DNA of 64,000 nucleotides, from assembly GCF_000346465.2 (NCBI RefSeq), contig NC_034014.1:8639020-8703019 (forward strand), given 5' to 3'. Of this stretch, positions 1 to 11,640 are shown one piece after another. This DNA is from Prunus persica (taxonomy: Eukaryota; Streptophyta; Magnoliopsida; Rosales; Rosaceae). The position numbers and the translations under genes were made by a program. The notes beneath the pieces were generated by a model. The model had not been told where the DNA came from, searched no databases, and saw only the letters and a program-made list of their open reading frames with translations. How positions within the stretch are numbered: position 1 is the stretch's first letter; each line of letters begins with the position of its first letter.

Positions 1-368
1 AAACATACCATAATTCATCTTATAACATATAAATCAATACGGAATAATAGCAATGGCTAAGAAAAGATGATTGTAACAATGTATTTTGATCATTCGAATG
101 TCATTTCAGATCATAGAATAAGAGAAAGAGAAAATGCAACCTTTTATAACATGTTTACTTACTTGGAATGAGGAAAACCATGAATTGGAAAATTTAGTAA
201 TTTGGGTGATAAGAAATGGGTATAGGATCAAATTTTCCCCATTAATCAATTTAATTCTTGGTTTTTCAGGTATTAGATTAGGAATATAAATGTGAAACTC
301 ACATAATTTTTTATTTCTTATGTGTTGGTAAACGTAGGGGAAGTCGGGGAATTAGAATAATTACAATA

Positions 369-434
369 CCCAACGGTAGGTGACCACAATCTCTTGGACT
401 CTTGTGGTCCAAGAGATCGGGACTGGTGTTAGTA
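369..434 (+). repeat. Partial MITE: one inverted-repeat arm of the 48.4-kb family
   Basis: This stretch matches the right arm of the MITE at 48405-48588: a GGTGACCACA box followed by a small hairpin (CTCTTGGACT...GGTCCAAGAG). The left arm is not present, so this is a truncated or solo arm. Confidence 0.55.
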
Positions 435-1410
435 AATGCAAACAAAGTCAAAGATTAAATTAGAGTGCTGCTATTTCCACCTACTTGTCCTATTTTCCCA
501 CCCATTTTATCTTCAAACTTTTAAAGACAAATTTACCCATTTGTGAAATGACTTCTAAGGACAAATTTACACCTTTTGCTTGTCTTGTTTCTCTGCGGAT
601 AGAAGTTCAAGAAGAAAAAAGATCCAGGTTGACTCTTTTGTGCCATATCACTTCCTCAAGTCAAAGCGTAATTCCTCTCATCTTACTTTTCTATGTTTCT
701 TTGCTTTACTCTTTGTCTTGTGAACCATTCGAAGAATTTTCTAGGTGGGTTTTCTTTTTTACCCAAAAGAAAAAAAAAACTAAAATTTCTAGGTTGGTTT
801 TGGAGTGTCTAAAATTGGGAGGTGTTTTTTTGTGGGATGCTTGTGGTTCAATTTTAGTAAAAATTTTGGCTTGTTTGCTTGAATTTTTTATTTTATTTTA
901 TTTCATTTTGGGGTTAAGGCTACAGAGAGAATTAAGATTTGTGATTTTGGTACTACAAGAATCTGAGCTTGGCAGGGGTGCTGGTTTCTAAAGCTAATTG
1001 GAACAAAACTAGGGTTGTTTTAAGATTGGTTTTGGAGTTTTTGGATATCCCTTGAAGCTTTGGAATGGTTTGACTTTGTGGGTATTTAGCAGAAGTGCAT
1101 ATATTTCGTTTGGTGAAATTGTATTTGAGATTAAGGAGTTGGAAAGTTTTATTTTAGCTTTGTTTTGAAGTTCTAGGCATTTGTTTTGAAACTTATGCGA
1201 ATGGCTTGACTTTGTGGGACATTGGCGAAAGTTCATTGATAAGTTGTGTGTTAGTGTTTTCTTCAAAATGTATTAAAGGGTATTTTAGGAATAATGGTGG
1301 GTGAAAAGATAGGATTGCGTTTTTTCAAATTTATATGGTGGGTGGGAAGATAAGGTGGGTGAAGAAATAGGACAAAGAGGTGAAAATAGTAGAACTCTTA
1401 AATTAATGAG

Positions 1411-1490
1411 TAATGCTACATTTACTACATTTTTATCCCACATAAGATGGTATAGAAATGTAGTATATAAATGTGATAAGAGTAGCATTA
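1411..1490. repeat. Small palindromic MITE (80 bp)
   Basis: The ends are exact inverted copies (TAATGCTAC ... GTAGCATTA) and the interior is imperfectly self-complementary (CTACATTT / AAATGTAG-like arms). The size and symmetry fit a miniature inverted-repeat element. No coding capacity. The superfamily cannot be assigned without a clear target duplication. Confidence 0.5.
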
Positions 1491-2417
1491 TTCTAAATTA
1501 ATTCCAATATCAATTTCAAGCACATATACGTGCCATTATTTATATAGATTTTAGCAGCCTTTATCTTCAACCTTATAGTATGTAGTTATGCGTAGATAAC
1601 GAACTCATCCATTCTTTAATTTGGGAGTTCCCAATTTCCTCTATTACCCTCCAAAGTAGCAGTGCATGCAATGTTGCATAGTGGTAACAAATACCATTAG
1701 AGGCTAGCTTGTTTCCCTTTCAATTGGAAATGATTTTCATAGTTTCCTTGTTCAAGTAAGCTTTCCTTAATTTTATTTTTTTGGGTGATATTCTCCACTG
1801 TTCTCACACCCAATATGTTAAAGAATATAAGTACCACATTGGAAACTTGATTAAATAAATCACAACTTTTAATAAATGATTCTAATTCTAATAGTACCGA
1901 TACCTTTTGAGGATAATATCGGTGTTGCTAGTAGAGGACCGCTCCTAGCATCAGAGCGAGTTGAATGACTGGGCTTGAAATATTAGGCCTTTACCCTTAC
2001 CCCTTACCCAATATTTGGTGTTCACATGTTGGTCTTGAAGGTTTACCCTTACCCCTTACCCAATACGTGGTGTTTACGTGTTGGGCTTGAATGTTTGACT
2101 TCGATGTGAACTTGGCTTCATGTGTGGCCCACTATGAGGTGGTCCCACGTGAGGGGGCGTGTTGAAGAATATAAGTACCACATTGAAAACTTGATTAAAT
2201 AAATCACAACTTATAATAAGTGGTTTCACTCCTAATAGCACTGAGGCCTTTTGTGTTAAAACCCACACCTATTGGGCTTTGTAGATGGTTAAGTTAGGGA
2301 CAATATCGGTGTTGCTAGTAGAGGGCCACTGGCCCGTCTCTCTAAAATTTATTATGGTATCAGAGCGGGTTGAATGACTGGGCCTGAAATATTGGGCATT
2401 TGCCTATACCCCTTATC

Positions 2418-2630
2418 CACTGGCGCACTCAAGAATTTTTCAGGGGAGGGGCAACATTCAGGGAATTTTGGAAGACAACAAGTTTATGTGCAGTAGAAAT
2501 CAAATTGAATATTACAAAGTCTTTTTCAAACATTTAATCAAACACATGGTGGGACCAACAGAGGGGCAAATTCCGGCCACCCTAAAGGATTTTCCAGCTA
2601 GGTCCTTGTTCATATGTAGGTCCGCTAGTG
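2418..2630. mobile_element. hAT-type MITE nested in the TRIM
   Basis: The ends are inverted (CACTGGCGCAC at the left; the reverse of the right end reads CACTAGCGGAC). The flanks CCCTTATC (2410-2417) and CCCTTACC (2631-2638) match at 7 of 8 bases, the target length of hAT elements. The other TRIM internal segment is uninterrupted at the equivalent place. Length 213 bp, non-coding. Confidence 0.75.
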
Positions 2631-2833
2631 CCCTTACCCAATATGTGGTGTTCACATGTTGGGTTTGAATGTTTACCCTTACTCCTTACCCAATACGTAA
2701 TGTTCACATGTTGGGTTTGAATGTTTGACTTCGATGTGGACTTGGCTCCACGTGTGGTCCACTATGTGGTGGTCCTACGTAAGGGGTTGTGTTGAAGAAT
2801 ATAAGTACCACATCGGAAACTTGACTAAATAAA

Positions 2834-3780
2834 GAGTGCTACTAAACGAACCCTAAAATTAACTAAGTACACCATATAATTTAAGTACACCTTAATATTT
2901 AAATCAAAATATAAAATTAACTAAGTGCACCCTATTTAACTACTAAAAATACCCATAATACACCCTAATACACGCTATCACACAACAACAAACCCATTCA
3001 AATCTAGTAACAGAATATTCATCAAGGTCAAGTGGCATACTAAATTATTCGGATATCATGGCTGAGAAGCTTTGATTCAAAGGTAGCAAAAAGCACATTG
3101 TTTCCTCTCTGATTTATCATTCGCCATTGCCATGTGGTTTTTTAATTGATTAAATGATTTTTATCGGATCTTAAATTGGAATAGACAAAAACAAAGAATA
3201 AAAAGTTCAATTTAAGGATGCATGTATCATGATGACCTTGTTGGGATTGGGTATCAGCTAGAAAACCCTAGGAAATCCTATCTTTGTATGATCAATGTGC
3301 CAGTGGCTTTTTCTCCTTCAACCACTGAACGGGCCTTCCTCAGTTTTATATTTTTATTTAACTTATATTTGAATTCTCTCTGCATCACTTTCCCAAGTAA
3401 GCAGATTCTTCAACTCAAATCCCCAAAGTTTCAATCTTTATTTCCTTAGTTTTCACCCAAATTGAATTCGGTTTTTTCAATTTTCAAATTTTCAATACCC
3501 AATTACCAAATTCTTGTTTCAATTCTAGGTATTTGGAGGTTTTTTAATTTGTTTATTGTCAAATAAAAGGAAATAACATAGTTTTTGGAAGTAGGGGTTT
3601 TTCGCTTACGTTTGATTATGGTTGAATATGGTGAGTAGGGTGTACATATTAAAATTACATTTGTTTCTCAATTCAATATATCCTTTTTAGTCATTTTATA
3701 TTAGGATAAATTAGTAATTCAATAAATAGTTTGGTAGTAGGGTGTACTCAGTACATTTTAGGGTTTGTTTAGCAACACTC
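2834..3780. mobile_element. Mutator-type non-autonomous element (947 bp) nested in the TRIM LTR
   Basis: The left end GAGTGCTACTAAACGAACCC is mirrored by the right end (its reverse reads GAGTGTTGCTAAACAAACCC), giving inverted repeats of about 29 bp. Exact 9-bp copies of CTAAATAAA lie on both sides (2825-2833 and 3781-3789), the target length of Mutator-like elements. Removing the element restores a continuous TRIM LTR. I see no transposase. Confidence 0.85.
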
Positions 3781-3939
3781 CTAAATAAATCATAACTTAT
3801 AATAAGTTGTTCCACTCCTAATAGCACCAAGACATTTGTGATAAAATCCCACACCTATTGGGCTTTGTAGGTGGTTAAGTTGGGGACAATGTTGATTGTA
3901 GTGGGTCACTGACTCGTTTCTCTAAAATTTAACACAATA

Positions 3940-5420
3940 ATTGTAACTCTTCAACTCTTGTTACCCTTTCTATCTCTACTAAATCCTGAAGTAACAAATT
4001 TTTTACCGACGCCTATCTCCTAACCACCCCTGCACTTGTTCATGAGCATATAACTATAGTTAATTTTTTACTTTATATTTGTGGAATCATGGTTATACTT
4101 ATAGGTACTCGTCAAGTATTAAGAAAGGTGGTGATGGTAATACACCTTGTGTTAAAATTGTGAGTAAAAATGCTCCTCTTAAAGAAAGGCTTAAGAATCC
4201 CGAATGTCAACTTCAGCTAGCCGTTATGGATGAGCCAATTGGTCATTACAAATGGTATAAGGGCAACCTAGTCTATTGCTGATGAGTTCTTAGAACAGCT
4301 CCCCACTAACACACGAAAACATTTTTTTAAATGAAAAAAATGACTATGAATACTTACCTTTTCAGTAAGAGAGTCCTCCTAGTGAAAAGTGGAAAGAGGT
4401 ATAATCCTCCCCTACTCTCATACTTATAAATACTACTCAATTAGTCTGTTATCCCCTTTTTTTAGTGTGTTAGTGACTTCTTTACTTGGTATTTTAGATG
4501 TCATGTTGATATTTTAGTTATATTGTTTGAGGTAATATATTTTAAATACTTCAAAAATGAAATTGTACACAAACATTATTTCAAAAAAGAAAAAGAAAAC
4601 TTGGTGAAGCCATTACTGAAAATCCAAATATAATAATAAAAAACCAAATACACAAACTTCTCTTTACCTTGTACTCCAAATAAAAAATTCAAATATTTTG
4701 AAATCTCCATATGGTAGGATAATAATTTTGGTCATGGTAGGATACAATTAATAAAATTTCAAAACATTTCCTCTTCCCATTTTTCTAGCTATAGAAGAGT
4801 CTCATCCGGTCCGACCATGGAACAAGTACTGTTAATTTCTGTTTTTTTTCCTTTTCAATTTTTTTTTTTTTTTTTTTTGTAGTTTGAAGATGAAAGAAAA
4901 AAAGAATTGATGAAGGAAATCAATTTACAAATTTAAAACAGAATAGAGATTAACTGAGCTAATTTTGTGGGCTCAAATATAATTGTTTTAATTCAAACAA
5001 ACTTATCTTTTCCGTGCTGTTTTTTTTTTCCCAAATTTAATTTTTCAAATCGATCTCTGAAAAAAAAAGAAAAGAAAAAGGATTTCTAGATTATGTTCTA
5101 ATGGAATTATTGTTACGGAACCCAACAAGGAAATATCAAGTAATAATTCTATGGTAATTAAATCATATTTTGAAATTTTAAATCACGTTTTCAACATAAG
5201 CACTTTTGTTAAAAATAAAACACTGAATTGTTACATATCGAATAATTTTTATATTTTATCTTGGAAATAAAATCTCCTAAATATCACTAAAAATCGGAAG
5301 AAATTCCTATACATAAATCGAAAAGATTTTTTTTCCCTTTTCACAACATTAGATATTTAGGAAAAAGAGAGAGTTTATATTTTTTATTTTTTTGGGTGTA
5401 CAAGAAAGAACTAACCTAAA
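3940..5420. other. Intergenic, AT-rich, upstream of the AHL gene
   Basis: Poly(T)/poly(A) runs and generally low-complexity sequence, with no gene-like frame. The stretch at about 4440-4550 has a TTAGATGTC-ATGTTGATATTTT text also found near 34800, which suggests an old dispersed repeat. Confidence 0.5.
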
Positions 5421-5750
5421 ATGTCTCTGGGCCTATTGTCGCCAGAAGAAAACATATTAAGGGCCTTCCAAAAAAAAAAAAAAAATTCTGCTTTGGAAAG
5501 AAAAAATAAAAGGAAAAGCAATAGAGAACAAAGTTTTCCACCATTAAAGAGGCTTACAAAAATTCCAAAAAAAAAAAAAAGAAAAGAAAAAGAAAAAGAA
5601 AAGAAGGAACACTCTTCTGGCGCCCTTTACAAACCGACCTCTTGTTCAAACTATTTTTTTTTTCTTCATATACACACAGCCTCTTTCTTCTTCTACTTCT
5701 TGGTATAACTTTTCTTCTTCACCCTTTGTCTGCAGAAGCTGTTAGTATTG

Positions 5751-8521
5751 ATGGAAGAGAACAACATGGTCACTACCTCCCAGCCTCCACAGACTGAAAG
5801 TAAACCGAACAATGAAGTAGAGACTTTCATGGAGCCTGTACAAATGAATATCGAGCCCAACCAAGATTTAGATCAATCCGGGGCCCCCATTGGAAGAGTG
5901 GAGCTAACAGGAACAGATGTTCTTGTGAAGAGGAAGAGGGGTAGGCCGAGGAAATATGAAATGGTTGGTGAGGAGGGAAATGTGGTGGGCTTAGTATCAG
6001 CATCACCCAGCAGTACATATTCGGGTTCATATTCGGAAAGCTTACCGAAAAGAGGAAGAGGACGCCCTAAAGGATCCGGTAAATTGCAGCTCTTGTCTCC
6101 CCGTGGTGAGTTCTCTGCCTGATCTTCCCTGAAAATCCCACAAGGATATGAATTTAATTAGAGTTGTGTTTGTTAATTTTCCAAATAATGGGGTTGTATT
6201 TGTTTCTGTGTCTTTCTTCTTCCACACGTCAATGGTTCTATGTATGTTGTTTTCTATTTGGTTTTCTCTTTTGTTTCTATAGGTACTTGATGATGATGAT
6301 AAAAATAATTGTTGTTGCTCCTGTTATTGGATTTTTGGAATTGGTGGAATTATGTTGGTTCTACTTGTGAAGGAGATCCTCATATCTATTTGAATGAGTA
6401 ATTTTTATAAGTTTAATTATTATTCCATACAAAGTTATTTGAACGAACTTTGACATGCTATTTACCAAAAAAATTAATTTATGCAAGCAGCTAGATTAGC
6501 ATATTTCTGACTTCTAACATCTACAACTACTTCTTTTTCTGCAGGTGGGTTGTCTGTGGATCCGGCTGGAGGAGGGTTTTACACTCAAGTACTGACTGCT
6601 GAGACTGGAGAGGTAATTGTTAGATAGATCTGTGAGACGTCTCAAGGTCACTTTGATTTCAGTTAGTCTTGGTTGTTATGTTCTTTATTCTATCTGCCAC
6701 GAGTTTTATGGCTTTATTTTGTTTTTTGTTCTTTTTTTCTGCAGGATATTGTTCATAAGATACTTTCATTATCTGAAACGAATCCTCGATCACTTTGCAT
6801 TCTTACAGCTACTGGTGTGGTTTGTAGCGCCGTCATACGCCAACCTAGTTCTTATACTGGTATTCTGAGATTCAAGGCAAGATTCTCATAAAGTTGGAAT
6901 CTTTTCAGTAAATCCTTTTCTTTAATTTGTTTCTCTCAACAGCCATGGATGCTATATATACTTTTAGGTGTGACATCTTTAACACAACTTGAACCCAACA
7001 CGAAGTGTAAACATGAGTAACTCGAGAAAAATTCGTAAATAATATGACTTTCTAACTCAAATAATAAACATGCCAAGTTATAGAGTTTAAACAAGAGTGA
7101 GTCCATCCTGACATAACTAACTTGTTTAATGGTATTGTATGAAGAACATAATCATTTCTCCAATTTTTTCCCTTTGCTTTGATCTGATATGATATAGATC
7201 TATGTAGAGTTATGGTATTCATTTTCTTGGTTTTGCTAGCATCTAAATGAATATCTTTATATCGCGCACAAGCGATACATTTAGTTTAGTAAAATGGATC
7301 TTACCTTAATTAATTATGTGGATCAATCAGGACACGGTAATAATGACAAGTATCAAGTCATCAAACATGATTATATGTTAAGTTAGAGTTCATGAAAATT
7401 CAACACAAATCCAACACCATATAACTCGGTTACCACCCTTACTTTGGTTCACTTGTGTATCTAAGTTACACATTTGTCATGTCTTGTGGAATGCTAAAAC
7501 ACGAGCAGAAATGTTTGAACCTTCTTGAATGAGGCATGACATGAGTAGCAGCTAGAAAAACTGAAGACAAAAATTGATGCCATACATATAACAGCCACCA
7601 ACAATTTAACAATGAATTCTCTGTTCTCCGCTTGATGGTCTCATATGTTTTTTTTTTTTCAAATGAGATGTAGTACTTTCCAGCCATATATTAGCTTTTA
7701 ACATTGAAGGGTAACTCTTTATTTCTTACTTTCTTCCTTCAATGCAGGGCCGCTTTCAGATTCTCACTCTATCTGGATCATTTGTATATGATGCAACGCA
7801 AAATCGACGAGGAAAAAATGGTATGTTAAGCGTTGCACTGTGCCATCCTGATGGGAATATTTTTGGTGGTGCTGTTGCAGGCGCATTGATAGCTGCTGAG
7901 CCTGTTCAAGTCAGTTTCTTCTTTCTTTTGTTTTCTTCTTCTCTTCTGTTTCTTTTTTTGACTCTGGAAGTAGAAGTGGAATTGCCAATGTTGCTCTAAG
8001 GACTCTTTCAAGTGACTGAAATTATTTGGTCCACAAAGTTATGACAAAATGAATTAGTGAGTACAACAGTAACAGAGTGAAAACCAAATATTTGGTATTG
8101 AACTATAGTCTTTTTCCAAGGTAATTAAAAGTGCTTGAGGTAATTGCTCAGTCTCATTTTGGGTTATTTCATTTATCAGATCATTGCTACCAGTTTTCTG
8201 CAAGAAACCAGCAGCAACACCAGCAAGGAATTGAAAAGGAGGCACTCAGCGGAATCTTCTACCTCGACTAGTATGCTAGGCAATTCATCATGCTTGGCAA
8301 TGGTTCCCTTACTAATGCCTCCACCAACAATAGTTCATGATGAGAGTTGCATTTCGCCTACATCTGCTCTCTTGGAATTTCCATCCCATAGTGGAGCAGG
8401 TAACGTCATTGCTGCAAACCGTAACATGAACCCTGCTACACTTCCGGGTTTTGATCAGAATGCCTTGCAGCCAATGCCAGATCCAACAACATCTCCTCAC
8501 ATTGACACCTTTATTCCTTAG
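5751..8521 (+). CDS. AHL: AT-hook motif nuclear-localized (AHL) protein, 5 exons
   Basis: Exons 5751-6105, 6545-6612, 6745-6876, 7748-7909 and 8180-8521 join in frame to 352 aa. The acidic, Gln/Pro-rich N-terminus is followed by two AT-hooks, KRKRGRPRKYE (about residues 60-70) and KRGRGRPKGSGK (about 100-111), then a PPC/DUF296 domain (about 120-250) with GGGFYTQVLTAETGEDI, LSLSGSF-like (TLSGSF) and GGAVAGALIAAEPVQ segments, and a Ser/Pro-rich tail. Two hooks plus PPC is the type II AHL plan. Family members bind AT-rich DNA in the nucleus, oligomerise through PPC and alter chromatin and transcription. The ATG at 5751 is the first Met of the frame. Intron 3 begins GC rather than GT. A (CT)n tract lies just after the stop. 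The exact paralogue is not decided. Confidence 0.93.
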
Positions 8522-8533
8522 ATATAAAGGTAG

Positions 8534-8558
8534 CTCTCTCTCTCTCTCTCTCTCTCTC
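8534..8558. repeat. (CT)n microsatellite in the AHL 3' UTR
   Basis: Uninterrupted CT dinucleotides start 13 bp after the AHL stop codon, so they are probably transcribed in the 3' UTR. Confidence 0.9.
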
Positions 8559-10859
8559 ACAAACATACAAAGACCCGGACAAGAGTAGACTGATATGTTT
8601 GTTATCGAACTTCCTTAGGTCTATGCAGATTTGGTGACTAGAGTTGAAGTGTTTTATCCAGTTTGCAAGGCCACAGTGCAAGATTTCTACCAGTGACTGA
8701 GATAACCGTAAATGAGATCTTCGACTTGTTATTGTTGTAGTTTTGATGTTGTAACTTATTGTAGATTTTGTGCTTTGCTTTTTATTGATAATGTGGACTT
8801 GGAGTTGCATGAAGATACTGTTAGACTCTTGTGGTAGGAAACAGAAAGGTGCCAGAAAAAATGCACCAACATGAGATCAAATCTCTGAATCCAATTTTTA
8901 CCTTGAGACTTTTCAATGAATATTGCTGCACCAAAGATATTATTTTTGAGCAGATGGTGTACACATTATATTATGCAGATGTCAACTGACCCAAGAACAG
9001 CATGTGTGTAAAAAGCAAGTACAAATGAGAATTGCTGTAAACTGGAAATTCATAATATTATGTTCATATAATTTTTACTTTTCACTTGTTTCTTGAACAA
9101 TTCTAAAATTCAGCCATCTGATTGATGGATCATAAAACAATTCATGGGTGCAAGGGTGATTAAAATTTGCTTAATGTGTTCATACATTAGCAAATAACCG
9201 ATAACTCTTGGCATCGAGGCTTATTTGTCTTACAGCAGCAATTGCAGCTATAACGCCCAAGATTGAGAAAACCACAGCAATAGTGGTGTTTAACAAGAAA
9301 ATGGGGCTCTTTTTAGAGGGCTTAAAGGTCAAGTTGTAGAACACAACAGGCAAGATGAAGTCAAGGGGTATGAAACCAAAAGCCCCAATAACTGAATTGA
9401 TGTCCCCAAAAAATGGAAGCATTGCTGCTATGGTTGTTGCTACGACGACAGACAGCGAGCGAAAGATTACCCTCGGGATCACATTGCGAGTAGAGAACTC
9501 TTTGCTCGTTGGATCCACAAATGCTCGTTCAAGCACTTCATTTGTTGGCTGCAGATAAACCTGTACCAAAGCAATGTAGTTTAGACTACTAGTTTTAGTG
9601 AGTGTTTGGTTCCAGAAAAAAGATTGAAAAGAGATTGAGGTGGTGTTTTTTGATTTCTTACCACGCCAACAGCTGATAGTTGGAGTATGGTGAAAATGTT
9701 GGTCATGAAAATGAACCACTTTGGCACCAAAGGTTTGCCATCATCCAAGAAGTTGCTAAGTATGAGGCCTTCAGCTTGGTTACCAAATGCCCAATAGCCA
9801 GAGATAGCAACACTGGAAAAAGTCATTATAACTACTGCATAACAAAGACATAATCCCTTGAACATCTTTCCCTTCACTGGTGGTGCTATTGTTGCCTATT
9901 AACAAAAGTTACATAATTATTAGTTCCTAAAGAAAAAACAAAACCGGTTTTGGTAGCGATTGGCCGAAATGGAAAAAACACGGTTTCTCAACTAGATTTT
10001 AGTGCTTCCTAGAGAAGACTTGATAATCACTTCTCTAGAAAGTGCAGGTGAATACACAATGAGAACTTGGGTTTTTACTAAGATGTTTTTGTGTGCTTCT
10101 AACAAAACCAATTAAAAACACTTCATTCATAAACAAACTCTCCCAAACAGCCCCATATAATACTCGAATCCAAAAGAAAATGAAAGCGAATTCAAGGATA
10201 ATTGGACTATTTTGAACCTGAATTTCTGGAATGATGCCATTGCCAAATGTTGTAGCAATGATGGCATTGGCATTAAAGACCCCAAAAACACGATTTTGAG
10301 TGTTGCCCTTCAAGGAATAGTCCTTATGCGGCCCTTTGGAAGAACTTCCTGACAAAATATAAAATTATGCTTGCTAAGTTTTCATCTCGTGGCAGGCAAG
10401 AAAATGCTATCATGAGTGAGTAGCTATTACCAATGTAGATGCAAGCAGCAGCGGTACAAACGCTATAGGCTAAGCAAAGAACAACAGACACCAAGTTGAT
10501 GTGCCTCAGTGAGTGAAAAGATGGAATTTGTGCCAAAAACAGCATCAAGCATCCAAATATGATCACAAACTCGTAAAGCTTCATAGTCCCAGTTGGGTTT
10601 GACAGCAAGTAAACTGCCTGCAAAGAAAATAAAGCATATTATAAATATATATAATAAAAAAAAGTCACAAGCGCTTCAACTAAACAACCGTGACAAATAG
10701 CATACTGTTGATAAAAAATGAAGACATCTTAGGTACTGTCAAAGAATTAAAATCACCCGATTTATGTGATACACATGATTTGCCGGTGATTGCACGTATC
10801 TGAATTTTACAATAACCTTTTGTATGCCATAAGCGAGTGAGTCGTACAAGTTAAGAGAA

Positions 10860-10934
10860 AGGATTACCTTCATGCATTGTCCTCCCAAAAGAGGAACTGA
10901 CTTGGGCCAACAAAATAGCGACTCCATCCAGGCC
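10860..10934 (-). other. Damaged exon 3 of the GAT1-like gene
   Basis: The exon is 67 nt where 98 would keep the frame. The junction lies near 10893/10894, between the codons for GPSQF and the shifted LLGGQCMK. The splice acceptor (CTACAG) and donor (AAG/GTAATC) are intact. Confidence 0.75.
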
Positions 10935-11324
10935 CTGTAGAATCCAGTACAGTTTCAATTAAATAATGTCAACCTTTTTTATTATTAATTTTATTTTTAT
11001 TAATTTTTATTTTTTGAGGACCTTTCCTATTGAAAGGGGTGATAGCATATTAAACTCACACACACAACACAGATGCTAGGATTCGAACTCAAGACCTTGC
11101 CTGTTAAAAGAGACATAATTCATCATATAAAGCAAAATACAAGGGATACTCAATTAAGACCATCCTAAACCGGCCTCAACCATACATAAAATCACAAAAC
11201 AAAAACGTAGTGGATGCAGTGGTTCTAGGAATCTTCTTTATGTCTTTAGTTTCTTATTTTTAGGTTTTCATAATGTGGAATCGATTTTGCTCACTATTTT
11301 GTATATCAATGTATTGTTTGCAAG

Positions 11325-11640
11325 GACTCCTTTAGGTTTCAATTTGTTTTCACAAAATCCCTTTTCTTTGATTGTTCATCCAAAATTGATGATTTCATTT
11401 AAAATACACTTATGCAAATGAAAAAATTAACCTCAATGAATGCATATGCAATCTAATCTCAAAGGAAAATTTTGTCATTTAGAGAAATTTTTTGTATAAA
11501 ATCATTAATATTTGGGCGAAAAATCAATGAAAAAAAGTTTTGTGAAAACAATTTAAAATCCTAAAGAGTGTTTGTGTAATTTCTGAAACCTCAGGGAGTT
11601 TTGTGAAAAATTCGAAAACCTCAGGAAGTAAGAGTGTAAA
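11325..11640. repeat. Inverted-repeat (MITE-like) insertion in intron 2 of the GAT1-like gene
   Basis: The left arm (CCTTTAGGTTTCAATTTG..., about 11330) pairs with the reverse of the right arm (CTTTAGGATTTTAAATTG..., about 11570-11530) over roughly 45 bp. The outer right part carries CCTGAGGTTT-type repeats. Boundaries and superfamily are uncertain. Confidence 0.4.

Larger units (their letters stand above)
1..1810. other. AT-rich intergenic region with MITE fragments
   Basis: I see no gene here. The one longish open frame (485-991, +) is rich in Phe/Leu, has no recognisable domain and lies in low-complexity sequence. Two small repeats are listed separately: a partial Mutator-type MITE near 369-434 and an 80-bp palindromic MITE at 1411-1490. 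Confidence 0.6.
1816..3934 (+). mobile_element. Tandem TRIM retroelement (LTR-int-LTR-int-LTR) with nested insertions
   Basis: Three related terminal repeats begin TGTT(A/G)AAGAATATAAGTAC at 1816, 2160 and 2790. The first (1816 to about 1947) has lost an internal piece, the second is 2160-2354, and the third (2790-3934) is split by a 947-bp insertion. The second LTR is followed at once by TGGTATCAGAGCGG (2355-2368), a primer-binding site of initiator-Met tRNA type, and G-rich polypurine tracts precede the second and third LTRs. The two internal segments are about 210 bp each once a nested hAT MITE is subtracted, and encode nothing. CAATA lies just before 1816 and again at 3935-3939, so the whole array looks like one insertion unit. 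It is non-coding and needs proteins in trans. Confidence 0.85.

Noticed and set aside
485..991. 168-codon open frame on +
   Set aside because: Low-complexity Phe/Leu-rich translation, no domain, no splice or start context, in AT-rich DNA beside MITE fragments.
1985..2065. TTACCCCTTACCC repeats resembling interstitial telomere sequence
   Set aside because: The unit is not the plant telomere CCCTAAA, and it is explained by a roughly 60-bp duplication inside the TRIM internal segment.
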